A stretch of 64,000 nt of DNA from Catalinimonas alkaloidigena (lineage in GTDB: Bacteria; Bacteroidota; Bacteroidia; Cytophagales; Cyclobacteriaceae), in the NCBI RefSeq assembly GCF_029504655.1, contig NZ_JAQFIL010000001.1, positions 4,283,001 to 4,347,000 of the forward strand, read 5' to 3'. The first letter of the stretch is position 1. Each line of letters begins with the position of its first letter. The position numbers and the translations under genes were made by a program. The notes beneath the pieces were generated by a model. The model searched no databases, was not told the DNA's origin, and worked only from the letters and a program-made list of their open reading frames with translations. Shown here in pieces: positions 33,901 through 41,622 of the stretch.

Positions 33901-35418
33901 TTGGCTGAGGTAATTGGTAAAAACAGCTTCAATATTTAAGGTATCGCCATAAAAAGCGTAGGCACCGACATGATTTCTATAGGTAAAGGCAGACATTCTC
34001 AATGCAGGTGTTTCAAACGCATTCAGTGCTTTCCCCATATTCAAACGTCCCCTACCCATCTTTTCCAAATGCTGCTTATTGCTCCCCACATCATAAATGT
34101 CATCCGTACTTAACCGTATCTTTTCCATGATCTGTAAAGCATTAAGCTCCGGATAGTGAGCCCTGAGCAAAGCAGCAGTACCCGCTACTTGTGGTGCAGC
34201 CATAGAAGACCCTCCTGAATTAGCATAAGCATCATCGTCCCGGGTGGTGTAAATGTTATTTCCCGGTGCAGCGAGATCTACAAAATAGCTGGTGGTTGTG
34301 ACCGAACGATGTTGGTCATTTGCATCAGTATGGGTTACTGACAATACGTGATTAAAGGATGCAGGGTAAAAATCTTCAAACTTCCCACTGTTACCTGCAG
34401 CTGCTACCACCACTACATCTTTTTCCAGCACAGCATAATCAATCATGTCCTGGCCAAAATTTGAAAAGGCATTGGCACCTCCCCAGGATAAGTTGATTAC
34501 TTTGCAGCCCATATTCGCGGCATAAGCAATAGCTTCATACCCCTGATGAAAACTTCCGTCAGCCGTTCTGAAAATTTTGATAGGTACGTATGAGGAGTTG
34601 AAACCAGCTCCGCTTATGCCAATTTTATTATCAGTAGTACCTGAGGCTATGCCTGTTACCTGAATACCATGTATATTTTGGTCGGCTGTTGGGTCATTGT
34701 CATTATCCGCAAAGTCCCAGCCCAGGTAGTTGTCGGTTAAACCATCTTCATCATCGTCTATTCCGTTGATAGGATCAAGCTTATTTTCCCAGAGATTATC
34801 TGCCAGATCCTGATGCCCGAACTCAATACCGGTATCTAGTATGCCAATGCGTATAGAACTGTCCCCTTTTTCTATCGCCCAGGCCTCATAGGCATTGATA
34901 AGAGAAAGATAATCCTGTGCCCCTCCTGACTTAGCTGCCCCAGGATCATTAGGCACATATTCACCTGCATGGGTGCCCAGTGGTTTTAGCAGGTAATAGG
35001 GCTCTGCGTAGGCTACGTTTTCCAGCTGTAACAAACGCTGGATGGCTTCATTCAGGTCCTGGCCTTCCTGTAGGTGAATTTTATAAATATTTTCCAGATG
35101 TACCTGCGTTGTAACCTCACGTGCTTTCTGGCTTTGGGCATGAGATAAATAGGCAGAAGGTACGGCCGACTCAATGGATTGTATGGGAAGTAAAGATGCT
35201 ATTTCATCTAAATGATGGTCAGGTGCAGGCTGTCTTGCATTAAACGCTTTAGCACTAGAATAGGTGTCTCTGAATTTGACAATAAGGGTATGTGGCGCAT
35301 AATCATTGGCAGTAATTCCTTCAGGCCAAGAGAACTCACGGATATGCTGTGCAAAGCACATGCTGTGCATCATTAGCAAACCACAAACCCCTATGCTCAA
35401 CCTAATAAAAAAGCCCAT
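30994..35418 (-). CDS. Subtilisin-like (S8) serine protease, PKD repeats, T9SS C-terminal signal
   Basis: This 1474-residue secreted protein has a signal peptide (about residues 1-23) and an inhibitor-like propeptide (about 40-145). The S8 domain has catalytic Asp195 (IGILDTGIEF), His250 (NIHGIQVTG), Asn343 (AAGNSGK) and Ser405 (SGGSSMAAPQ). A calcium-like loop GIDDDEDGLTDNYLGWD follows the Asp motif. Near 550 lies a Ser/Gly/His repeat. Later come PKD-like domains (WEDTSTDAVSWHWNFGNGFE; NISWTWDLGDGQLINRG). The last about 85 residues (LRIYPNPTGGIFWL to LMIQNGL) form a type A T9SS sorting domain, so it is probably anchored on or released from the cell surface. It stands alone, convergent with DUF4494. 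Confidence 0.93.
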   Translation of the reverse strand: MGFFIRLSIGVCGLLMMHSMCFAQHIREFSWPEGITANDYAPHTLIVKFRDTYSSAKAFNARQPAPDHHLDEIASLLPIQSIESAVPSAYLSHAQSQKAREVTTQVHLENIYKIHLQEGQDLNEAIQRLLQLENVAYAEPYYLLKPLGTHAGEYVPNDPGAAKSGGAQDYLSLINAYEAWAIEKGDSSIRIGILDTGIEFGHQDLADNLWENKLDPINGIDDDEDGLTDNYLGWDFADNDNDPTADQNIHGIQVTGIASGTTDNKIGISGAGFNSSYVPIKIFRTADGSFHQGYEAIAYAANMGCKVINLSWGGANAFSNFGQDMIDYAVLEKDVVVVAAAGNSGKFEDFYPASFNHVLSVTHTDANDQHRSVTTTSYFVDLAAPGNNIYTTRDDDAYANSGGSSMAAPQVAGTAALLRAHYPELNALQIMEKIRLSTDDIYDVGSNKQHLEKMGRGRLNMGKALNAFETPALRMSAFTYRNHVGAYAFYGDTLNIEAVFTNYLSQTSADAKVTLTSPSAYVSMLDSVFTIGTLDTLESVHSGSIHSGSIHSGSIQSGENAFSLYLHEDLPGNEQIYFRLVFEDDGYTDYQYFYIVSSSDEPLLDNGKIRLSIGSNGDIGKGISNHGFVYQGDTLAKHIGLMIGTSNDSLSDNTIQDFTDVSYSQDFEKTENIRFDHSSEADIVLSSVFNDQGAENPINLSVEQRWLTNTSGDGQKYLISEYRMINGGPDSLFNLMSAMFADWDIGNASQNKASWDMSSLLGYVYDDNTYSGIALLSGQSPIYRAIDKLNANNNVADLEGPFSDSVRYSWISQGISKAEAGVNGSGNDVAHMVGAELDTLPPTQHQYVAFALLSASSLAELQELTQAAQAQYIDYRNNPAVSETIYACVDSTVVVQPSDSGLYRFYKDALGTVLLTEDSSFTTSVLAGDTSIYLAKIDEGYESPISQVQIKILQPQASFRLKSVNLGTYEQDTLFLNSENLATLRWEDTSTDAVSWHWNFGNGFESSKQHPSVQYQEEGEYDISLRVLSSAGCESIKLKTLTVVRRVPKPIVEDQVICYGSPASISASNTDQLKVYRDKLLDHLLYSGDSFTTDPLINDSVYYIVNNASSYPSTAVPVNIRVIQPKVDIKHSLSLSKASKYLLKFWPNDVDATELTDLIWEINGVVVGTSDTLIYDYSAEHENEENIYVSLTYTAEDETTCEHKVSKQLVLKKSPKPQLKVQQVCSGESVNLSPSNGEVFYFYEDSSLQEPIHKGKSLNVGELNMDKTYYITNIDSLKESEVSPIQVIINKFADFNISSDTVYLSEGREVVFQGIALKEEATNISWTWDLGDGQLINRGERVSQQYDSMGVYQIRLIARNSEGCSNIISKLLTVINVTSTEGNPEDVNLRIYPNPTGGIFWLSNVLWYNKEIMLHLYDRQGKALCEEKLKYSRSPLEVNLHELSQQQLPNGLYFIELRSADKRFIRKLMIQNGL
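33753..33797 (-). repeat. Three exact tandem copies of a 15-base unit inside the subtilase gene
   Basis: The unit GGATGCTCCCCGAGT repeats three times without change and a partial copy follows. Translated, it gives repeated HSGSI after the S8 domain. Fifteen bases keep the frame, so copy-number change would alter linker length without killing the gene. Confidence 0.93.
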
Positions 35419-35609
35419 AGCCCTGTATTAATTTACTTAGTAAGAAGACGACTCCTTATTTCCTGAATGCTTTGTATTCACTTGGAAGCTTTCAGGGCTA
35501 AATTAGGAGTATACCCAACACTAAGTCTGACTAAATCTAGCAAAATACTACATGAGTTGAAATATTTAGCGGGCTGTTGGCTGACTATAATTTTACGATT
35601 TTCCGTTGA

Positions 35610-37019
35610 TCAAGGGAAAATTCCACGGTCAATGTAGGAAAGCGCTATCTTCTCTACCGAACTTACGAAAGAAGCTGTTCTCAAATCAGGTATCTCTTTA
35701 GCTTTCATCAGCTCACGGGTATCATGATAAGCAGAAACCATAATCTCTTCTAAGCCTGAATTGACAATATCCACCTCGCCGGGACCAGTCTCCATCAGCT
35801 TATGCTGAGTCTCTGACAGTTTATTGCCTGTAAGCTCTTCCATGGCATGCAGAATACGACGATTATTCACCTCTTCATAGCGCTTATCCATACGGCCAAA
35901 AGATACCCTGGACAGATTTTTAAGCCACTCAAAGTAAGAAACCGTGACACCACCCGCATTCAGGTAAAGGTCAGGAATGATCATTATATTTTTCTCCAGT
36001 AGTATAGCTTCCGCCCCTTTAGTAACCGGTCCGTTAGCTGCTTCTGCCACGATTTTAGCTTTGACCCGAGGTGCATTATCTTCGGTGATCTGGTTCTCTA
36101 ATGCTGCAGGTATCAAAATATCGCATTCGTATTCCAACAGTTCCCTGGCATTTACAATACTCTGTCCTTTCTGATAATTTACTATGGATCCGCTACTCCT
36201 TTTAAGGAGGATGAGCTCTTCAATATCCAGTCCGTCAATATTATAAATCCCTCCGTTATACTCAGCTACCCCAATGATTATGGCGCCTTCTTCCTGAAGA
36301 AACTTTGCAGTATGGTAACCTACATTTCCTAAGCCCTGTAAGATAATTCTTTTCCCTTCCAGACCGGTATTCAGGCCGATAGCCTTCATGTCTTCAGCCA
36401 CACTTACTGCTTCCCGGATACCAAAAGATACTCCCCTACCGGTAGCTTCGGTTCTGCCGCGAATTCCGTGTAGTGAGATTGGTTTACCTGTTACACAACC
36501 GTAGGCATTAATTTGCTCAGGAAAAAAGGTGCTATAAGTATCAGCAATCCAGGCCATTTCACGCTCTCCGGTACCATAATCAGGAGCAGGAACATCCAGG
36601 GCTGGGCTGATAAAGTTCTTTTTAATCAACTCAGAAGTATACCTGCGGGTGACTGATTCCAGTTCGGAAGCTTTATATTCTAAAGGGTTGATACAAACAC
36701 CTCCTTTAGCTCCTCCAAAAGGCACATCCATCAAAGCACATTTAAAGCTCATAAGAGAGGCCAGGGCCATTACTTCGTCTTCGTTAACATGTCTACTGTA
36801 ACGAACACCCCCTTTGACAGGTAGCCGGTGATGAGAATGCTGAACCCGCCAGGCCGTAATCACCCGGTAACCACCATGGGCCAGTTTGATGGGAAAATTA
36901 AACTTATATACACTGTTGCACTGCTTGATCTGCTCTATGAGACCCTGAGGGTGGTCTGTATAGACGGCAGCACGGTCTATATAACTACAGACGTCTCCAA
37001 AAAAACTGTAATCGCTCAT
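35610..37019 (-). CDS. Glutamate dehydrogenase (Glu/Leu/Phe/Val dehydrogenase family)
   Basis: This 469-residue enzyme has the substrate loop PVKGGVRYSRHVNEDEVMAL, the catalytic-lysine segment MDVPFGGAKGGVCINP, and DVPAPDYGTGEREMAWIAD. The C-terminal Rossmann domain carries ILQGLGNVGYHTAKFLQEEG. It converts glutamate and NAD(P)+ to 2-oxoglutarate and ammonia, or the reverse. The sequence after the glycine loop (GVAEYNGGIYN) suggests NAD preference but is not decisive. The length is slightly above the 420-450 usual for the NAD-linked class. It is a single gene, 51 bases downstream of the GT9 gene. Confidence 0.93.
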   Translation of the reverse strand: MSDYSFFGDVCSYIDRAAVYTDHPQGLIEQIKQCNSVYKFNFPIKLAHGGYRVITAWRVQHSHHRLPVKGGVRYSRHVNEDEVMALASLMSFKCALMDVPFGGAKGGVCINPLEYKASELESVTRRYTSELIKKNFISPALDVPAPDYGTGEREMAWIADTYSTFFPEQINAYGCVTGKPISLHGIRGRTEATGRGVSFGIREAVSVAEDMKAIGLNTGLEGKRIILQGLGNVGYHTAKFLQEEGAIIIGVAEYNGGIYNIDGLDIEELILLKRSSGSIVNYQKGQSIVNARELLEYECDILIPAALENQITEDNAPRVKAKIVAEAANGPVTKGAEAILLEKNIMIIPDLYLNAGGVTVSYFEWLKNLSRVSFGRMDKRYEEVNNRRILHAMEELTGNKLSETQHKLMETGPGEVDIVNSGLEEIMVSAYHDTRELMKAKEIPDLRTASFVSSVEKIALSYIDRGIFP

Positions 37020-37070
37020 AATATTGGGTTAAGAGTGTATAATATATAAAAAAATAGCACCATAATTTAC

Positions 37071-38087
37071 TCATGGTAAATAGAAATCAAAGACTATATC
37101 CTGCATACATTTGAAATGGCCTTTTGGACATTTTTTATAACCAATTTTAGAACAAGGACGACAAGACAATTTATTATTTTCAAAAATGGTAAACTTAGTC
37201 CGGTAAGGATACATTCCAAACATTGGAATAGTATTACCCCAAATAGAGAAAATTGTTTTCTTAAAGGCAGCGGCTATGTGCATCAGCCCGGTGTCATGGG
37301 TAAATACATAGCGGGCGTTTTTGACAATTGAAGCTGACTGGTTGAGGTTAAACTGCCCACAGGCATTGAAGATGATCGCTTTCTTATTCAGCTCTCTATG
37401 CAGTTGAGGTTCCAGAGGTGCTGAAGCCTCGGTCTTCTCAAAAAACTTCACAATCTCCTCGCCTGTTTTTCTGTCGTTTTTATCACCCAGTAAAATGATA
37501 GGTTTATTGATGCGATCACACAATTCTATCATACGGTTGACCGGTAATTTTTTTGTGTTAAACTGAGCACCAATGGCATATACTACATATTCTTTCTGGT
37601 GAGTTTCGGGAAGCCATTCAAGCTCTACTTCATCTTTCTCCGGAATAAAATAATCCAGCCCCAGACTATCCATCTTCACGCCTAGCGGAGCTACCGTTTC
37701 CATATAGCGGTCTACAATATGGACGTTGGGAAGTTTGTTAATCTTAAGATTGGTCATCAGCCATTTTTCTACGTTGAGCTTCATAAAGCTGTAGCTCTTT
37801 ACCCCCAGCCTCTTCTTAATGATAAGTGTTCTTAAGTTATGATGCAGATCAATCACGTAATCAAAACGTTCGGCTTTTAATATTGTGATCAGTTCCCCCA
37901 GGTTTCCGTCCAGCAGGTGAAGTTTGTCAATATAGGGGTTGGCGGCTAATATGCTTTGGTATTGCTTTTTTACACAGTAGTGCACCTCAGCCTGCAGCTG
38001 TGTCTTGAGCGTACGGGCTACGGGGGTAGTAAGTACAATATCACCGATAGAGGAAAAGCGCAGAATCAGAATCTTCTTTTTTGACAT
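37071..38087 (-). CDS. Glycosyltransferase family 9 (heptosyltransferase-like)
   Basis: This 338-residue GT-B enzyme begins KKILILRFSSIGDIVLTTPV, the standard GT9 N-terminus with the catalytic-aspartate region. The middle holds YVVYAIGAQFNTKKLPVNRM and the C-terminal donor block FTHDTGLMHIAAAFKKTIFS. C-terminal cysteines (LSCRPCSKIGYKKCPKGHFKCMQ) occur as in Bacteroidota GT9 proteins. It should transfer ADP-heptose or another sugar to a lipopolysaccharide core on the cytoplasmic face. It is divergent from the next gene and may share a transcript with the glutamate dehydrogenase downstream. Confidence 0.9.
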   Translation of the reverse strand: MSKKKILILRFSSIGDIVLTTPVARTLKTQLQAEVHYCVKKQYQSILAANPYIDKLHLLDGNLGELITILKAERFDYVIDLHHNLRTLIIKKRLGVKSYSFMKLNVEKWLMTNLKINKLPNVHIVDRYMETVAPLGVKMDSLGLDYFIPEKDEVELEWLPETHQKEYVVYAIGAQFNTKKLPVNRMIELCDRINKPIILLGDKNDRKTGEEIVKFFEKTEASAPLEPQLHRELNKKAIIFNACGQFNLNQSASIVKNARYVFTHDTGLMHIAAAFKKTIFSIWGNTIPMFGMYPYRTKFTIFENNKLSCRPCSKIGYKKCPKGHFKCMQDIVFDFYLP

Positions 38088-38294
38088 AGCACAAAAGTAA
38101 AAATTAAGGCTGTGCTGATGTAGCTTAGCGCTAGTTTTTTAAAGAATTTCAGAATAGTATGGTGATGGGGGAGAATTTTACGGTGCAGGTGCGTTATATA
38201 AGTACTTATACTATTTATTTTTATGGCAAAAAACGTTATTTTATCATATAGAGCCATAGGTTTTGAGTTGATTATGATTAGATTATCCGGCAAG

Positions 38295-38302
38295 TAAATT
38301 TG
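38295..38302 (+). promoter_or_regulatory. Candidate -7 box (TAAATTTG) directly before a start codon
   Basis: This box fits the Bacteroidota pattern TAnnTTTG exactly and ends 6 bases before the ATG of the next gene. The usual start-site distance would put the RNA start at the ATG. No good -33 TTTG at normal spacing is present (nearest TTG 24 bases upstream), so the assignment is weak. Confidence 0.3.
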
Positions 38303-38308
38303 CAAGTT

Positions 38309-39832
38309 ATGGGAATAAGACTTTACTGGTTTTTGGCAATGCTCGGTGTTCCTCTTTTCGGCATCGCACAGATCATCCAGCCAGATCGTATTGAAATAGA
38401 AGTAGAGAGTACCAGCAATGAATTTGTAGTGGTGTCTGCAGACGAAAATGGTTTACTCATATTCAGAGATTCTGAGGAACGTAATCCTAAGGGAAAACAT
38501 ATATGGGAGTTTCGCAAGTACAATACCGCACTCAAGCAGGAATGGAGAAGGGACCTGGCGATGGAATCAGATTATATTTTAAGAGGCTATGATTATGACA
38601 AAGGCCAACTTTGTGTACTTTTTCAGGATGGTCCCTACCAGGATCGCAGTTGGCCTATGCTCAATATGTCGGTGGAAACCGGAGACACTGTACAGCATTT
38701 TATCAACCGGGTAGCCCCCGTGAACCTGGAGTATTTTGAGATCGTGGGTCAGACCGTAGTACTAGGAGGGCAGATTAACTATAAGCCGGTCGTAATACAC
38801 TATGATATGCTTACCAGTCGCCTGAGGGCTTTGCCTGGTATTTTTCAGGAAGACGGAGAACTCATTGACATCATCCCCAATGAGAATGACAATACGTTTG
38901 ACGTACTTATAGGAGAAATGAATGACAATCGCGTCAAAACAGTTACGCTTAAGGCTTATGATCAGTATAGTAATCTTTTACAAAGTGCTCCCTTAAATAC
39001 TGAAGACCGCAAAAACCTATTAGATGCCCAGGTGACAGAGTTTGACGGAGAAAAACAATTTCTGGCCGGCACCTACGGACCAAGGCGCTCACGCTATTCC
39101 CGGGGGGTGTTCATCGCTTCCATACAGCCAAATGGGGAACAGGATATCAAGTATTATAATTATGGGGACCTGAATAATTTCTTTAATTATATGCGCGACA
39201 AAAGAGAAGCTCGCATTAAACGGCGCATTGAGCGAAGAAGACAGAAAAACAAGGCGCTTAAATTCAATTACCGGATGGTGATCCATGAATTTATCGCTGA
39301 TAATGACAAATACATACTCCTGGGTGAGGCCTATTACCCCAAATATAACAGCTATTATTACAGTGGCTTTTATGGAGGATACCCCTCACGTTATGACAAT
39401 ATGTATTTTGATGGCTACCGCTTTACCCATGCTATTGCGGTCTGTTTTGACAAAAAAGGCAACCTGTTATGGGATCATGCCTTTAAGCTGGATAACGTTA
39501 AAAGCATGCAGCTAAAACAACTGGTCCATGTCAATGTACAGAATGATAGCGTAGTGCTGATGTACTCCTATGAGAAAGAGATCACTACCAAGGTGATCAA
39601 AAATAATGGAGAATATGAGGAGACTACGACCAAAGCTATCAAGCTGGCAAATGAAAATGATACGCTGAAAAATAAGAACGATAGTGAGATTGCCGGTATA
39701 GAGAAATGGTATGGAGAGTACTTTTACGTTCATGGCACGCAGGATATTAAGAACAGTCAGAACCGTAGTTTAGACCTAAAGCGAAAGGTATTCTTTATAA
39801 ACAAAGTAGCCTATGATGGCAGTGGTAGCTGA
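38309..39832 (+). CDS. Exported protein of unknown function, Cytophagales type
   Basis: I use ATG 38309 (MGIRLYWFLAMLGVPLFGIA); a TTG nine bases upstream is in frame but falls in a promoter-like box. The 507-residue product has a signal peptide cleaved near residue 21. It has long beta-rich stretches with repeated 'value then comparison' blocks (KAYDQYSNLLQSAPLNTED), a basic helix REARIKRRIERRRQKN and a Tyr/Gly-rich loop YYPKYNSYYYSGFYGGYPSRY. It may form a propeller-like fold. I recognise no family name. Its own terminator follows the stop. Confidence 0.75.
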   Translation: MGIRLYWFLAMLGVPLFGIAQIIQPDRIEIEVESTSNEFVVVSADENGLLIFRDSEERNPKGKHIWEFRKYNTALKQEWRRDLAMESDYILRGYDYDKGQLCVLFQDGPYQDRSWPMLNMSVETGDTVQHFINRVAPVNLEYFEIVGQTVVLGGQINYKPVVIHYDMLTSRLRALPGIFQEDGELIDIIPNENDNTFDVLIGEMNDNRVKTVTLKAYDQYSNLLQSAPLNTEDRKNLLDAQVTEFDGEKQFLAGTYGPRRSRYSRGVFIASIQPNGEQDIKYYNYGDLNNFFNYMRDKREARIKRRIERRRQKNKALKFNYRMVIHEFIADNDKYILLGEAYYPKYNSYYYSGFYGGYPSRYDNMYFDGYRFTHAIAVCFDKKGNLLWDHAFKLDNVKSMQLKQLVHVNVQNDSVVLMYSYEKEITTKVIKNNGEYEETTTKAIKLANENDTLKNKNDSEIAGIEKWYGEYFYVHGTQDIKNSQNRSLDLKRKVFFINKVAYDGSGS

Positions 39833-39850
39833 TGATAAAAGTTTTTTTAA

Positions 39851-39889
39851 AGGGCTGGCCGGCACATTTTTGTATGTTCCGGCTTTTTT
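39851..39889 (+). terminator. Terminator after the 507-residue exported protein gene
   Basis: GCCGG (39858) pairs with CCGGC (39879) across a loop containing a weaker inner pairing and is followed by six T. It lies 20-50 bases after the stop and isolates pyrR. Confidence 0.75.
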
Positions 39890-39966
39890 ATGACTATTCA
39901 TACCAGAAAAAATTGCTCATTTACGCTTGCAAGATGTAACTTAAGCCTTGTAACTTGCAGCGATTC

Positions 39967-40521
39967 ATGAAACAAATAAAACAAATCATAGATCAGCCTT
40001 TGCTGGAAGTAGTCCTGAGCAGGCTATGTCATCAACTACTGGAAAATCATACTCCTTTTGATAATACCGTACTCCTGGGATTACAGCCCAGAGGGATTCA
40101 GCTTGCCGACCGAATTAAAGCCAGGCTTGAGAAAATTATCGGACAAAAGGTGCCGCTGGGCTATCTGGATACCACTTTTCATCGAGATGATTTCAGGAGA
40201 AGAAGCTCACCCCTGACAGCCAGCACTACCAATGTACCCTTCCTGATTGAAGATAAAGAAGTTATCCTGGTGGATGATGTGCTCTACACCGGGCGCACCG
40301 TTCGGGCTGCGATGGATGCTATGATTACCTTTGGCCGCCCCAGCAAAGTAGAATTACTGGTATTAATCAATCGTAAATACGCTCGACATCTGCCTGTTGA
40401 AGCTGACTACATTGGCCAGTCAGTTAATACGCTGGATAGTCAGCGGGTAGAAGTATTATGGGAAGAGCAGGGAGATCAGGATGGTGTATGGTTAAGCAAT
40501 AAACAAGAAAACAAAGCATGA
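39967..40521 (+). CDS. pyrR: PyrR: pyr regulator / uracil phosphoribosyltransferase
   Basis: The start is ATG 39967; a TTG 12 bases earlier is in frame. The 184-residue protein has the PRTase type I fold with PRPP loop VILVDDVLYTGRTVRAAMDA and the PyrR signature LLGLQPRGIQLADRIK. YLDTTFHRDD precedes the flexible loop. PyrR binds pyr mRNA in the presence of UMP in Bacillus and converts uracil plus PRPP to UMP. Here it overlaps pyrB by 4 bases, so it is co-translated with the enzyme it would regulate. I see no PyrR-binding stem or antiterminator in the 77 bases between the preceding terminator and the start. Confidence 0.94.
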   Translation: MKQIKQIIDQPLLEVVLSRLCHQLLENHTPFDNTVLLGLQPRGIQLADRIKARLEKIIGQKVPLGYLDTTFHRDDFRRRSSPLTASTTNVPFLIEDKEVILVDDVLYTGRTVRAAMDAMITFGRPSKVELLVLINRKYARHLPVEADYIGQSVNTLDSQRVEVLWEEQGDQDGVWLSNKQENKA

Positions 40522-41447
40522 ACGCATTGCGCAGCAAACACTTACTGGGTATCAAAGACCTGAGTGGAGAAGAAATCCAACTGATTTTCCAGACAGCCGA
40601 TAGTTTTAAGGAAGTCATTAACCGGCCTATCAAAAAGGTACCGTCTTTGCGTGATATCACCATAGCCAATGTCTTTTTTGAAAATTCTACGCGTACCCGT
40701 CTTTCATTTGAACTGGCGGAGAAAAGACTCTCAGCAGATGTAGTTAATTTCTCATCTTCCGGAAGCTCAGTCAAAAAAGGAGAAACCCTGCTGGATACGG
40801 TAAACAATATTCTGGCCATGAAAGTAGACATGGTCGTAATGCGCCACGCCAGCCCGGGAGCCCCCCATTTTCTGGCCAAGCATATACAGGCCAATGTCGT
40901 AAATGCTGGCGACGGTACCCATGAACACCCTACCCAGGCCTTGCTGGACACTTACTCTATTTATTCAAAGTTTGGTAGTGTGGAAGGAAAAAAGGTAGCG
41001 ATCATCGGTGATATTTTACACTCCAGGGTAGCGCTTTCCAATATCTTTGCTTTACAGAAGCTGGGCGCCCAGGTCATGGTCTGCGGCCCTGCCACGCTCC
41101 TGCCCCGCTATGTGAAGCAGCTAGGCGTACAGGTAAGCCTGGATGTGCGTGAAGCGCTTGAATGGTGTGATATCGCCAATGTGCTGCGAATTCAGCTGGA
41201 AAGGCAGCAGGTCAAATATTTCCCTTCGCTCAGAGAGTACTCACTTTACTACGGCATTAACCTCAAGCTACTGAATAGTTTAAGCAAACCTATTACGATT
41301 ATGCATCCCGGCCCGATCAATCGCGGGGTGGAATTAAGCAGTGATGTCGCTGATTCTGAACATGCCATTATTTTAGATCAGGTAGAAAATGGTGTGGCGG
41401 TAAGAATGGCTGTACTTTATCTTTTGGCCAGCAAGCATCAAAACTAA
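40518..41447 (+). CDS. pyrB: Aspartate carbamoyltransferase, catalytic subunit
   Basis: This 309-residue enzyme has the carbamoyl-phosphate motif FENSTRTRLSFELAEKR, the swing loop SSSGSSVKKGETLLDTVNNI and HASPGAPHFLAKHI. GDGTHEHPTQALLDTYSIY follows, and MHPGPINRGVELSSDVAD lies near the C-terminus. It makes carbamoyl-aspartate, the first committed step of pyrimidine synthesis. No regulatory-subunit (PyrI) gene is nearby, consistent with a trimeric class. It is expressed with pyrR (4-base overlap). Confidence 0.95.
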   Translation: MNALRSKHLLGIKDLSGEEIQLIFQTADSFKEVINRPIKKVPSLRDITIANVFFENSTRTRLSFELAEKRLSADVVNFSSSGSSVKKGETLLDTVNNILAMKVDMVVMRHASPGAPHFLAKHIQANVVNAGDGTHEHPTQALLDTYSIYSKFGSVEGKKVAIIGDILHSRVALSNIFALQKLGAQVMVCGPATLLPRYVKQLGVQVSLDVREALEWCDIANVLRIQLERQQVKYFPSLREYSLYYGINLKLLNSLSKPITIMHPGPINRGVELSSDVADSEHAIILDQVENGVAVRMAVLYLLASKHQN

Positions 41448-41622
41448 CTGATCGTGTAACTACCCCACTCTTAGTTTATTCATGTTTACATAGCACCACT
41501 GTTAATCATTACAACTTTTGAACATGTGTTGCAGATATTCAGGCTGCATATCTGATATTGCGTATCTTTTGCAAAGTATGATATAAAAGATTGAACAGAA
41601 CTTAGTTTCCTCCGGATAAACA

